Of a DNA stretch of 35,195 bases, positions 18,320-25,391 are shown in pieces. The stretch covers positions 1-35,195 of the IMG/VR virus record IMGVR_UViG_3300025120_000223. One strand, 5' to 3'. The translations under genes were made by a program, and so were the position numbers. How positions within the stretch are numbered: position 1 is the first letter of the stretch; the number at the start of each line of letters is the position of its first letter. Source of the DNA: a virus. A model generated the notes under the pieces. The model ran no database searches. It was not told where the DNA came from and worked only from the letters and a program-made list of their open reading frames with translations.

Positions 18320-18682
18320 TTACCCTTTTAATAGATTAGCTAATAAAGGGTCACCTGTTAAGTCAAAAAATTTCTGTATTAATTCTTCTGTAGATTCTGT
18401 TGGTCCTTGTGAACCTACTCCTGGACCAAAGTCCAGTCCATCTTCTACTGGTCGTAAAGGTTGGTCAGTTGGAGAAAACACGCTACTTTGTAATGCTCCG
18501 CTTAAGTTTTGTCCTGGAGTTGGCGCAGCTGTAGGTGTCTCTTGACCTAAGTTTAAATTCTTTACTTCATTGTTTAATTCTTTTAATGGACCTTTTTCTC
18601 CATAAGTCATTCGAGATTGGTCAATTACATTTTGAGATGCAGGAGGTATTGCTGCGTTTCTTTTAGTAATCCTGGTTGCCAT
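18320..18682 (-). CDS. Small Pro/Gly-rich virion-operon protein (120 aa)
   Basis: I choose the ATG at 18682 because AGGAGG ends 6 bases before it; the frame could extend to 18697, but that ATG sits on the ribosome binding site itself. N-terminus basic (MATRITKRNAAIPPAS), centre Pro/Thr/Gly-rich and probably disordered (ETPTAAPTPGQNLSG), C-terminus a short helix (STEELIQKFFDLTGDPL). Ends one base before the next gene's ATG. Unknown function; could be a small portal-associated or chaperone protein. Confidence 0.6.
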   Translation of the reverse strand: MATRITKRNAAIPPASQNVIDQSRMTYGEKGPLKELNNEVKNLNLGQETPTAAPTPGQNLSGALQSSVFSPTDQPLRPVEDGLDFGPGVGSQGPTESTEELIQKFFDLTGDPLLANLLKG

Positions 18683-18872
18683 CTTCATCCTCCTCATACT
18701 CTTCTAAAAATATTGGTTCTGTTAATACAATAAATTGTGTTGGCATATATCGTTGTGCAATATTGCGCATGATATGTTGTCTTTTAATGTAATCTTCTAA
18801 AATTATATCATCACACTCTTCATCAACTTCTGCTAAATGTGTACAAACAATCTCTTCAAATAACTCAAGCAT
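18663..18872 (-). CDS. Small acidic protein after portal (69 aa)
   Basis: Starts 8 bases inside the end of the portal gene and overlaps the next gene by 20 bases. Highly acidic (AEVDEECDDIILEDYIK at the front, EEYEEDEDGNQDY at the end) with a helical core. The acidic tail's codons double as the ribosome binding site of the next gene. No family recognised. Confidence 0.6.
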   Translation of the reverse strand: MLELFEEIVCTHLAEVDEECDDIILEDYIKRQHIMRNIAQRYMPTQFIVLTEPIFLEEYEEDEDGNQDY

Positions 18873-20604
18873 TACCCATCATCCCTAAAGCTTGTTGTAT
18901 AGAAGGTGCGGGACCAGTGGTGGCTGGACCCATACCCTCAATCATTGCTGTCTCTTCTTGCGGAATTTCTGGTTCTTGAGCTGTAAAAAATTTATCTAAT
19001 ATGTTTTGCATATCTTCTGGTTTTTTTCTTATTTGTACTACAGCCATCAAAGCTTTTTCGCTTCCTTGGTTAGCTTGTGTCATTAGAGTCTCAAACAATA
19101 CTTTGTCTGCTTTTTCTTTAGCTATTCGTTCATTAACTCTTACAAGGTTATCTAAACCATCTAGGTTCTCTTGTAAAGTTTGTGTATCAATAACTCCAGA
19201 ACTAAGTAGTTGCAGCCCTGTAACTATCTTCTGTGGTTCATCATAACCAGCCATAGCTCCATACACTCTTCTTGTTTTATAAGATTTTTGTATGTCTCTT
19301 GTTGGTTCATACGTTTCTGAAAAGAATTTATTATCTTTATAGCCAGAAAGTTCTTTAGTCATACCACCATACATAACTTCATCCCATTCAAGTCTTTTGG
19401 CATCAGTCTGTTCTATAGCATCAGCCATAATGGTGTGATACTCTCTAATCATTAAAGACATTGATGCACCTAACTCTTCAAGTCCTCTACCAGTAGCAAA
19501 GCTAACTGGAGATTGTGAATCATCGGTAGCAGGATAAGAAGCACCAACACGAAGTTGTCGTTCTATTCTATCTACTTGTTGAAATAATTGATAAGGCATA
19601 TTAGATGCTGGTTTAGAAATTTGACTTCCTGGAGAGAAGTAGTTGACTGCGAATCTACCTTTTTTGTATTGTCCAGATTCTAATTCTCCAGTTATGTTTG
19701 TTTCTGTAAATACTGCATCTTCCATAGCGATAATGCTCATAACATTAATCTTTGCCATAGATGCCATTAAACCTATAATTTGGTCGTACTGTCCTTGCAG
19801 CTGGTCGAAAGAAAATTTCTTTGCTACAACGAAAGCAGGACCACTTGATAGTGGATTAGGAATAAAGTCTAAGATTGTTCCAGAAGATAAATGATACACA
19901 TAGGTACCTTCTTCATTATAATATTCAGCAACTAAGTCTCCACTTCCATTAGAGTTTGCCCAAGAACCACCATAAGCATCTGATAATGGTGAACCATAAC
20001 CTGCTCCAACATTTGCTGCTCTTGGTTTGTCATCCATAATTGCATTTTTGTATTCTGGATAAACATTAGCTAAAGATGATTTAGGTACTCTTCTAACAAT
20101 AGACATATCTTTTGGTTGTTGGTCTGCACCAAAATAACCAGGGAAACAGTTGTATGGGTCTCTTAATTCAGCTACTGGATAAGGGGTACCATTAGCATCC
20201 TTTTTTTCTTTGATGACCCATACAGCAAATCCATAACCAGGTAGCCATCTACCTACTTGTGGCATTTGTAAATCTAATCTCTGTACATCATCGTAAGCTG
20301 TTAAGATTCTACTTATTTTTTCAGCTTTGTTTCTTGCACGTTCTGAATCTTTGTTATTAGGAATATCTACTTTTAAGTTAGGGATTCTACCTATTTTCTG
20401 TGCAAGGTGTTCTAAACCAGATGACATTAAGTTAGGCATTGGTACTTGCCAATCTTCAAAACCTTTTAGTTGGTCACCTAATAATGCAAGTATTCCATTA
20501 GGTCCGCCATTCATGATTGAACGAATACGACCACGCATTGCATAACCTTCTTGGTTATTAAAGTGCAGCTGCGTTATTTTGTCATTTAATGTTTGTTCGT
20601 TCAT
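18865..20604 (-). CDS. Portal protein (579 aa)
   Basis: Follows the terminase by 5 bases, the usual portal position. Size (579 aa) and composition fit a podovirus-type portal: helical start, a beta-rich clip/stem region in the middle (WLPGYGFAVWVIKEKK, ELRDPYNCFPGYFG, DLVAEYYNEEGTYVYHLSSG) and a long helical crown with Gln/Asp-rich C-terminus (QEPEIPQEETAMIEG). The motif PATDDSQSPVSFATGRGLEE then LGASMSLMIREYH resembles the region of portal proteins that contacts DNA. It forms a ring at one capsid vertex through which TerL packs DNA. Identification rests on order plus general features. Confidence 0.8.
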   Translation of the reverse strand: MNEQTLNDKITQLHFNNQEGYAMRGRIRSIMNGGPNGILALLGDQLKGFEDWQVPMPNLMSSGLEHLAQKIGRIPNLKVDIPNNKDSERARNKAEKISRILTAYDDVQRLDLQMPQVGRWLPGYGFAVWVIKEKKDANGTPYPVAELRDPYNCFPGYFGADQQPKDMSIVRRVPKSSLANVYPEYKNAIMDDKPRAANVGAGYGSPLSDAYGGSWANSNGSGDLVAEYYNEEGTYVYHLSSGTILDFIPNPLSSGPAFVVAKKFSFDQLQGQYDQIIGLMASMAKINVMSIIAMEDAVFTETNITGELESGQYKKGRFAVNYFSPGSQISKPASNMPYQLFQQVDRIERQLRVGASYPATDDSQSPVSFATGRGLEELGASMSLMIREYHTIMADAIEQTDAKRLEWDEVMYGGMTKELSGYKDNKFFSETYEPTRDIQKSYKTRRVYGAMAGYDEPQKIVTGLQLLSSGVIDTQTLQENLDGLDNLVRVNERIAKEKADKVLFETLMTQANQGSEKALMAVVQIRKKPEDMQNILDKFFTAQEPEIPQEETAMIEGMGPATTGPAPSIQQALGMMGNA

Positions 20605-20608
20605 TTTT

Positions 20609-22504
20609 TTACCATGGTGCTGTGTTCATATTACTAATATCAACATTGCCATAACTCGGCGTATATTCATGAGCCATGTCAGCAACAAATTCTTTTTGTA
20701 ATCTTCTTACAATTTTAATTGGGAACCAACTTGCCATAACTATATCCGATTTATATCCTCTACTACTTGCCTTGCTAGCAGCATTTGAAAAATACAAAAG
20801 CTGCCTACGATATATATTACTCTTATTTTGCGAATCTGCACTACCATAAGGTAAATTTACTTTACCCTTATCAAAAAGTTCACTCATAGAACCAACACCA
20901 AAGTAAGGGTCAAATTTATTTTTCTGTGTCTGATGTCCTTCTAGGTGTATTCCTTTAGATGAAGTCCATTCTTTTAATTCTCTATCTTGTCGTATGGCAC
21001 GTTGAAAACCATTTTCTTCAATAATCCAATGTGAGCAATGATATTTTTTGTACCATTCTTTAATTGTTTTAAATGCTTGGGGTATGCCGCCACCTTTAGT
21101 ATTTTCTATATCTACCATGTACAGTTTGCCTTCTTCTACATTAAATGCCCATAAGAATGCTGCCTGGTATCCAGTTGCTGCTGGGTCAAGTCCTGCTATC
21201 AATCTACATCCAGCGGGTACATGCCCAATACTTCTTGTATCATCACGTGAATTATCAAGTGATTCTACTTTAAACATTTGCAGCCCTTCAGAGAATGGTC
21301 GGTTAAGATATACCATTTCAAATATAGCTAACCCACCAGTCGTTTGTGCATTCCTTCTTTGTGACATAAGCCATTTGTAACTTCTTTTGCTAGCCCAAAG
21401 CATGTGTTTCTTGTGGTCTTTATCTGGTCCAGAATCTATAGGGATATCTAAACTGTGTGCGGATTCAATTATCTTTTGCCATTCATCATTATCAATTAAT
21501 GAATTGTATAAATCATCTGGGTGCTGCCTGGAGCCAATAACAACAATAGCTGTATGTTCCTCTTTACGTGATGATAGTGTTGTAGTCCACCATCGTTTAG
21601 TCTGTTCTCTTGAACTAGGTTGTATTGTTGTGGAGTGGTCCTCAATGTCATCAGCAATAATTAAGTCACAGTCACGTGATAGAATCTTTCCACCTTTACC
21701 TACAGCCACCATTGTCGGTGATTTAATACCAGTTACTGACCTAGTCTTGACTGTAAATTGTCCAGTACTCCAAGTCTTACCAGTTCTACTCTTAGGTTTA
21801 AAGGTTTCTCCTGGTCCACAAAAATCTTGTATCAGCTGCTCGTTATTTTCTAGATGGTCCAATACAGAACCTACAGCATTTTTAGATATATCTTCGTTAC
21901 CACCTACCCACATAATTCTAATGTTAGGTGCTTTACATATCTGCCATACAGCAAAGTGTGTAAGTAAATCAGTTTTGCCATGTCGAGGAGGTGAGAGAAT
22001 CATAAGTTGTTCACCTTTATCAATAGCTTTTAAAATATTTTTAATCCAGTTTTTATGGAACTTAGCGGTTTCGTAAGGTTGTCCAGTCTCTGTTAAGAAG
22101 TATCTGTTTCTAAACTCTTCAAAAGATTGTAAAGATTTTTTAGCTTCTTCTGGTACATCCCAATCTTCTCTAGCTTCATGTACTGCTTTATCTTCTCTGT
22201 ATGCAAGCAGCATCCTGGCAACAACACTCTGGTCAATACCCATATCTTCTGCTACAAACTTCTGTGAAATAATGCCTTCGAGTACTTCTCCTGCATAATT
22301 TTCTACAAAAGACATGTAGTGTTCTCCACGACTAGCTCTACTGTTTGGGTTTGTTGTTAGCTTCGTAGTTTCTTTTTTCTTTTTATTTCTTTCCCTGGCG
22401 TTAGCAGCTTTAGTACATTGCAACTTACAATACTTTTGTCTGCCATGTTGTTGTTTAAATTTGTCTCCACAGTGCGGACATGCAACTGTTTTTAAATTTG
22501 CCAT
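20609..22504 (-). CDS. terL: Terminase large subunit with N-terminal zinc ribbon and HTH
   Basis: ATPase: Walker A SPPRHGKT (residues 171-178), Walker B DLIIADDIED (280-289). Nuclease: GLDPAATG (Asp440) and IIEENGFQR (Glu496/497), the usual RNase H-like metal ligands. It cuts concatemeric DNA and drives it through the portal. Unusual N-terminus: CPHC (Cys9, Cys12) and CKLQC (Cys26, Cys30) form a zinc ribbon, followed by basic residues to about 45 and a helix-turn-helix (about 79-105, ISQKFVAEDMGIDQSVVARM). This looks like small-terminase DNA recognition fused to the motor; I find no separate terS. Its ATG overlaps the stop of the 46-aa gene upstream. Confidence 0.93.
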   Translation of the reverse strand: MANLKTVACPHCGDKFKQQHGRQKYCKLQCTKAANARERNKKKKETTKLTTNPNSRASRGEHYMSFVENYAGEVLEGIISQKFVAEDMGIDQSVVARMLLAYREDKAVHEAREDWDVPEEAKKSLQSFEEFRNRYFLTETGQPYETAKFHKNWIKNILKAIDKGEQLMILSPPRHGKTDLLTHFAVWQICKAPNIRIMWVGGNEDISKNAVGSVLDHLENNEQLIQDFCGPGETFKPKSRTGKTWSTGQFTVKTRSVTGIKSPTMVAVGKGGKILSRDCDLIIADDIEDHSTTIQPSSREQTKRWWTTTLSSRKEEHTAIVVIGSRQHPDDLYNSLIDNDEWQKIIESAHSLDIPIDSGPDKDHKKHMLWASKRSYKWLMSQRRNAQTTGGLAIFEMVYLNRPFSEGLQMFKVESLDNSRDDTRSIGHVPAGCRLIAGLDPAATGYQAAFLWAFNVEEGKLYMVDIENTKGGGIPQAFKTIKEWYKKYHCSHWIIEENGFQRAIRQDRELKEWTSSKGIHLEGHQTQKNKFDPYFGVGSMSELFDKGKVNLPYGSADSQNKSNIYRRQLLYFSNAASKASSRGYKSDIVMASWFPIKIVRRLQKEFVADMAHEYTPSYGNVDISNMNTAPW

Positions 22505-22644
22505 TACTTCTTTTTCTTTTTAGGAAATCCAGCTTTCATATTTGCGTAAGCTTTAGGACTGATAGTAGATTTCTTTTTAGACCTACTAGTTCCAGCTTTT
22601 TTTCTTTTATTTATATTATGATATAAACCTTTTTTAGCTGCCAT
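22504..22644 (-). CDS. Basic micro-protein before terL (46 aa)
   Basis: GGAG lies 5 bases before the ATG and the stop overlaps the terL start (TAATG), so the gene fits exactly. The product is Lys-rich (begins MAAKKGLYHNINKRKKAGTS) and ends SPKAYANMKAGFPKKKKK, a sequence type I associate with small proteins near terminase in marine phages. Strong charge suggests DNA or RNA binding. No function known. Confidence 0.75.
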   Translation of the reverse strand: MAAKKGLYHNINKRKKAGTSRSKKKSTISPKAYANMKAGFPKKKKK

Positions 22645-22653
22645 TGTTTCTCC

Positions 22654-22911
22654 TTACCACGCTTTGCAAGACCAATATCTTGCAGTTGTTTTATCCTTAG
22701 CTGTGCTGCATTTGTGTCTCGCACGAAACGAAGCTTTAGCTTTAGGGTTATTTTTTCTTATAGCCATGTTAGGGTCACCAAACATAACTTTCTTTACTTT
22801 GCCATTAGACATTACAAAGACTTTAGATTTCTTACGACCATAGCCAGGTTCGCCTTTACGAATAGCGCTAGGTGAATTTAACTTCACTGTCATTCCTTGA
22901 AACTTAGCCAT
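22654..22911 (-). CDS. Conserved small basic phage protein (85 aa)
   Basis: 85 residues, 17 of them Lys and 7 Arg. It has GEPGYGRKKSKVFVMSNGKV, FGDPNMAIRKNNPKAKASF, then RARHKCSTAKDKTTARYWSC near the end. This KCSTAKDKT-RYWSCK signature is familiar to me from marine phage genomes, but I know no function for it. Two Cys (about 11 residues apart) near the end might be structural. Start overlaps the upstream stop (TAATG). Nine bases separate it from the next gene, which has its own ribosome binding site. Confidence 0.78.
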   Translation of the reverse strand: MAKFQGMTVKLNSPSAIRKGEPGYGRKKSKVFVMSNGKVKKVMFGDPNMAIRKNNPKAKASFRARHKCSTAKDKTTARYWSCKAW

Positions 22912-23039
22912 TATCTTTTTGCAGTTTTATACAAACGCTTACTATTTTTAGTATGTTTTTTACCTGTATGAACTTGTCCATTAGGCATTTTATGGTGTGA
23001 ACCTTTATACTCCTTACCTGCTTTTGTATATACTTTCAT
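22911..23039 (-). CDS. Basic His/Lys-rich micro-protein (42 aa)
   Basis: Overlaps both neighbours by one base (TAATG at both ends). It begins MKVYTKAGKEYKGSHHKMPN and continues with GQVHTGKKHTKNSKRLYKTA. Five His and twelve Lys residues; likely nucleic-acid binding. Similar short proteins occur near structural genes of other phages, but I cannot name a function. Confidence 0.72.
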   Translation of the reverse strand: MKVYTKAGKEYKGSHHKMPNGQVHTGKKHTKNSKRLYKTAKR

Positions 23040-23107
23040 TAATATTTAGTTTTTCTCTTCTTATTTTTTTTCATACCCTTCTTAGGGCTATAACCTTTTT
23101 TTGGCAT
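23039..23107 (-). CDS. 22-residue Lys-rich micro-protein, first gene of the late operon
   Basis: GGAG with a good spacer precedes the ATG at 23107, and the stop overlaps the next ATG (TAATG). It begins MPKKGYSPKKGMKKNKK; about half of the residues are Lys or Arg. A ribosome binding site plus exact coupling supports it as a real gene despite its size. Confidence 0.62.
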   Translation of the reverse strand: MPKKGYSPKKGMKKNKKRKTKY

Positions 23108-23130
23108 TGTATCTCCTCTATACTTGAATT

Positions 23131-23337
23131 ATGGCAGACTTTATACATGGTAACAAGTACCCTAATTCAAAAAAGAATAAACAGTTTCAAAAACATAGAA
23201 GCTGTGTAGAGTCTGCTTGTAATACCATACTATCTCAATACAATAAATATAAATACTGTCATAAACATAAACCTACAACCTACCCCAGAATCAAAGGTAG
23301 AAACCCAGACACTACTAAGCAAGAACCCCTGGAGTAA
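23131..23337 (+). CDS. Small zinc-binding protein, C-x4-C-x12-C-x2-H (68 aa)
   Basis: Divergent from the late operon by 23 bases. The core RSCVESACNTILSQYNKYKY followed by CHKH has Cys25, Cys30, Cys43 and His46, a zinc-binding pattern (C....C..L..YN....C..H) that I have seen in small phage and bacterial proteins. The C-terminus is polar and disordered. No ribosome binding site is visible and an in-frame stop lies 6 bases before the ATG. A TATACT box at 23119-23124 would place the transcript start at or next to the ATG, so the message may be leaderless. Function unknown. Confidence 0.6.
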   Translation: MADFIHGNKYPNSKKNKQFQKHRSCVESACNTILSQYNKYKYCHKHKPTTYPRIKGRNPDTTKQEPLE

Positions 23338-23346
23338 AACTTTTTT

Positions 23347-23499
23347 TTATTCGCTGTTATAAATGCCATCATGAAGAATATCCCATACCTCATCTAGTAA
23401 GGTATAGAGTTTTGTGTACATTTGTTCGTTAGTAACGTTTTTGTCAATAGCGAACTGCACCTCCTCCACTTGTTTTAATATTGTTTTTATTTTGTCCAT
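23347..23499 (-). CDS. Small helical protein (50 aa)
   Basis: Convergent with the zinc-binding gene at 23131. From ATG at 23499 it reads MDKIKTILKQVEEVQFAIDK and ends LLDEVWDILHDGIYNSE: an acidic, all-helical peptide. A longer GTG start at 23559 would add 20 residues but would overlap the zinc-ribbon gene at 23525 in another frame. Neither start has a clear ribosome binding site. Confidence 0.45.
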   Translation of the reverse strand: MDKIKTILKQVEEVQFAIDKNVTNEQMYTKLYTLLDEVWDILHDGIYNSE

Positions 23500-23524
23500 A
23501 CTGTATCTATAGAACAAGAGTTTT

Positions 23525-23629
23525 TTATTTAAGGTATCTATCTTTAAACTTGTTTGCACAATCTAAACAAACAGCTTTAAAATGATTAGTTATTACTTGC
23601 TCACAAATAACACATTGTTTTTCTTTCAT
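23525..23629 (-). CDS. Zinc-ribbon micro-protein (34 aa)
   Basis: Begins MKEKQCVICEQVITNHFKAV and continues CLDCANKF. Cys6/Cys9 and Cys21/Cys24 make a complete CxxC-x11-CxxC ribbon in 34 residues. Upstream sequence is AT-rich with only a weak ribosome binding site. One of at least six such tiny zinc ribbons in the window. Confidence 0.5.
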   Translation of the reverse strand: MKEKQCVICEQVITNHFKAVCLDCANKFKDRYLK

Positions 23630-23908
23630 ACTGTTACTAATAGGGGAAAAGTTTTTTATATTATCAAGAAGTTGTAATTAAGGTTCCTCTATGATAAAGT
23701 TATCACACACAAACAGCAAGGACTAAGTAATTAGATACAGGTAAAGTGGACATCGGGAGTACGAAAGTCTCACCTTACAGCCAGTAAGACCAACTAGAAA
23801 GACAAGTGAGATACCCAAGGTCTAAGGAAACATCCTAGCTTATAAAAAATTATATAAAAACAATAGCCCGCTACATCCTAAAGACCCCCCAGTAGAATAA
23901 ATAACATA
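23630..23908. ncRNA. Noncoding stretch with competing stem-loops, possible structured RNA
   Basis: No credible gene. On the plus strand, GTAAAGTG (23742-23749) can pair with CACCTTAC (23771-23778) with one mismatch, continuing inward as GAC/GTC. CTTAC (23774-23778) could instead pair with GTAAG (23784-23788), and TCTCAC (23769-23774) with GTGAGA (23806-23811). These alternatives exclude each other, as in attenuators or riboswitch-like leaders. It lacks tRNA features (no GTTCGA T-loop). Candidate only. Confidence 0.3.
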
Positions 23909-24028
23909 ATGAAATGCAAAGAGTGTAAGCGTACATTAAAGAGTATTAACGATAACTTTGTTTATTGTGATAACTCACCTAATGTGTGTACCTTATCTAC
24001 AAAAGCAATAGACACACACAACATATAG
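23909..24028 (+). CDS. Zinc-ribbon micro-protein (39 aa)
   Basis: MKCKECKRTLKSINDNF start with Cys3 and Cys6, then VYCDNSPNVCT with Cys20 and Cys27. Compact zinc-ribbon-like peptide on the plus strand. No strong ribosome binding site. It lies between the structured stretch and the tandem repeats. Function unknown. Confidence 0.45.
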   Translation: MKCKECKRTLKSINDNFVYCDNSPNVCTLSTKAIDTHNI

Positions 24029-24405
24029 TACCACCATATCTAGTAGCACTATATATAGTAACTAATTGGCATTAAATAAATGTAGTGTTACGAATACGAA
24101 TACCACCCCCTCAAATTGGCATTCCCATTGCTTGTCCTATAACGTCTATTATGTTGCGTTAGTGACCCTATGTTTCCTAGGGTTTAGACTTAAAAGCCTT
24201 GTTTCACTGGTTATTAGATAGTATGTCCAAAAGTACCCTGTTAGTGACCCTATGTTTCCTAGGGTTTACAGATAAAACCCTTGTTTCACTGGTTATTATA
24301 TAGTATGTCCAAAAGTACCCTAGATATTTTTCTAAATGAGTATGGCATGGGTCTGAGTGCTAAGGATTGTTAGCTAACACTGGATAAAAAATATTTAAAA
24401 TACTT
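24029..24405. other. Noncoding control region: repeats, stem-loops, palindrome
   Basis: About 375 bases without a gene. AATTGGCATT occurs at 24064-24073 and 24114-24123. Then comes an 82-bp tandem repeat (24159-24322), a perfect palindrome GTTAGCTAAC (24369-24378) and AT-rich sequence leading to the first early promoter motif. This concentration of repeats is what a replication origin or a master control region looks like, but neither is proven. Confidence 0.55.
24159..24322. repeat. Two tandem copies of an 82-bp repeat, each with a stem-loop
   Basis: Copy 1 is 24159-24240, copy 2 is 24241-24322. They share TTAGTGACCCTATGTTTCCT at the start, CTTGTTTCACTGGTTATTA in the middle and ATAGTATGTCCAAAAGTACC at the end, and differ mainly in the 12 bases after AGGGTTTA. 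Each holds ACCCTA-7-base loop-TAGGGT, a perfect 6-bp stem. Copies abut without a spacer. Confidence 0.9.
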
Positions 24406-24435
24406 GTAACCTTTTGTAACTGCATAGAGTCAAAG
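24406..24435 (+). promoter_or_regulatory. Early motif GTAACC-N17-GTCAAAG
   Basis: GTAACC 24406-24411, GTCAAAG 24429-24435 (one change from GTCTAAG), spacer 17. The kinase ATG is only 4 bases further on; if the right box is a -10 element the kinase message would be nearly leaderless. Confidence 0.65.
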
Positions 24436-24439
24436 CAGT

Positions 24440-25024
24440 ATGAAGCAAACAAACAATATAACCTTTATGATAGGTGCAAGCGGAAGCGGTAAGTCTGCCC
24501 ATGTTGCTAAGGAAGCAGCAAGGACTAACGCCTTCGTGATTGACCCCGATGAAATAAAGGCGAAACTAAACAAGGACCAACCACTATCAAAAGATGTCAA
24601 CGCGGAGCTGCACCCAGCAGCCAGCGAGATTGCTGCAAAGATGCTTGAGTCTTATTTTAATAATACTGAAGCATTCAAAGATACTTACAATTGTGATAAT
24701 GTCATCTTTGATAATAGGGGTAAGTCACCAAAAAAATTACAAAAGAGGATAGAAAAAGCAACAGAAGCTGGATTATCTATAAAGGTTATCTATGTAGAAG
24801 TAGAGCTTTTAAACTGCTTGCTGAATGTATTCATTAGGAATATTAAAAGCAACAGGGCGATGTATCTTCAAGAAGTAGTTAACGCTTATGAATCCATGCA
24901 GATATCAGTAAAAATGTGCAAGATGCTGCACGTTACCAAAATGATTGAAATGCAAACAGTCGAAGGATTCAGAAGAATAAAATCCAAAAGAATATGTAAC
25001 CTTCTCAAAGTCGGGAAGGTCTAA
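24440..25024 (+). CDS. P-loop kinase, polynucleotide kinase / zeta-like (194 aa)
   Basis: Walker A GASGSGKS at residues 12-19 after a hydrophobic strand (NITFMI). FVIDPDEIKAKLN (about 32-44) and VIFDNRGKSPKKLQKRIEKA (about 88-107) fit the second and third parts of small AAA-type kinases, in which an Asp near the nucleotide acts as base. KVIYVEVELLNCLLNVFIRN with KSNRAMYLQEVVN carries the Arg-rich lid. Families with this layout include phage polynucleotide kinases and zeta toxins; substrate not determinable. The ATG at 24440 keeps the first strand; the next Met would lose it. First gene of the early run. Confidence 0.75.
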   Translation: MKQTNNITFMIGASGSGKSAHVAKEAARTNAFVIDPDEIKAKLNKDQPLSKDVNAELHPAASEIAAKMLESYFNNTEAFKDTYNCDNVIFDNRGKSPKKLQKRIEKATEAGLSIKVIYVEVELLNCLLNVFIRNIKSNRAMYLQEVVNAYESMQISVKMCKMLHVTKMIEMQTVEGFRRIKSKRICNLLKVGKV

Positions 25025-25025
25025 A
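24996..25025 (+). promoter_or_regulatory. Early motif GTAACC-N17-GTCTAAA
   Basis: GTAACC 24996-25001 and GTCTAAA 25019-25025, spacer 17. It overlaps the last codons and stop of the kinase gene. Confidence 0.75.
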
Positions 25026-25044
25026 CAATATGAAGGGACAAAAT

Positions 25045-25278
25045 ATGAAAACGATTCAAGAAATACAGAAGGACTGGGAAGGTCGATTCGATACAGTCAG
25101 ACTGTCAAGCGGGGAGATTGTAGAGGGCAAAGCAGCATTCGAGATTTTCCTAGAGGAAGGGCAAACAGTTTACCAAGCGTTACACACAACAGTTAAAGAT
25201 TATATAAGCGGTGGTCAGATATATGAATACTGTTTTGAGAATTTCATTCCAACAAATCCACTTAAGGGGGTAGTTTAA
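25045..25278 (+). CDS. Small early protein, unknown (77 aa)
   Basis: MKTIQEIQKDWEGRFDTVRL... a mixed alpha/beta acidic protein. I choose ATG 25045, 7 bases after GAAGGGA. The in-frame ATG at 25030 sits in the conserved CAATATGAAGG stretch that follows this promoter motif elsewhere (for example at 27167), where it is clearly not the main start. No family recognised. Two bases separate its stop from the next ATG. Confidence 0.6.
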   Translation: MKTIQEIQKDWEGRFDTVRLSSGEIVEGKAAFEIFLEEGQTVYQALHTTVKDYISGGQIYEYCFENFIPTNPLKGVV

Positions 25279-25280
25279 TA

Positions 25281-25391
25281 ATGGGTAACAATTTTACTTG
25301 TGTTAATTGCGATACACTGTTCCAATTTACTAACGACATACACAAAGAATTGTGTATGGATTGTTGTAATAAAATATTCGAGGTTAAGTAA
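25281..25391 (+). CDS. Zinc-ribbon micro-protein (36 aa)
   Basis: Cys7-x2-Cys10 (FTCVNCDTLF) and Cys25-x2-Cys28-Cys29 (ELCMDCCNKIF) give a complete zinc ribbon in 36 residues. AAGGGGG lies upstream and its stop overlaps the next ATG (TAATG). Likely nucleic-acid or protein binding; probably co-translated with the peptidase-like protein. Confidence 0.68.
   Translation: MGNNFTCVNCDTLFQFTNDIHKELCMDCCNKIFEVK

Noticed and set aside
20600-22504. Long plus-strand frame opposite terL (21387-22076)
   Set aside because: It lies entirely within terL, whose ATPase and nuclease motifs are clear; the opposite product has no domain or ribosome site.
23041-23130. Another GTAACC-type motif at TATAACC (23089-23095)
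   Set aside because: The right box is missing at the expected spacing (CTCCTCT instead of GTCTAAR).
23690-23880. A tRNA gene
   Set aside because: There are stems here but no GTTCGA-type T-loop, no acceptor pairing and no anticodon arm of proper spacing.
24181-24215. Reverse-strand copy of the early motif in the tandem repeat (TTTAGAC ... GGTTAT)
   Set aside because: Spacer is 19, the second box is altered, and the second repeat copy does not keep the first box.
24159-24322. A CRISPR array
   Set aside because: Only two copies of an 82-bp unit that abut directly, with no unique spacers and no cas genes.
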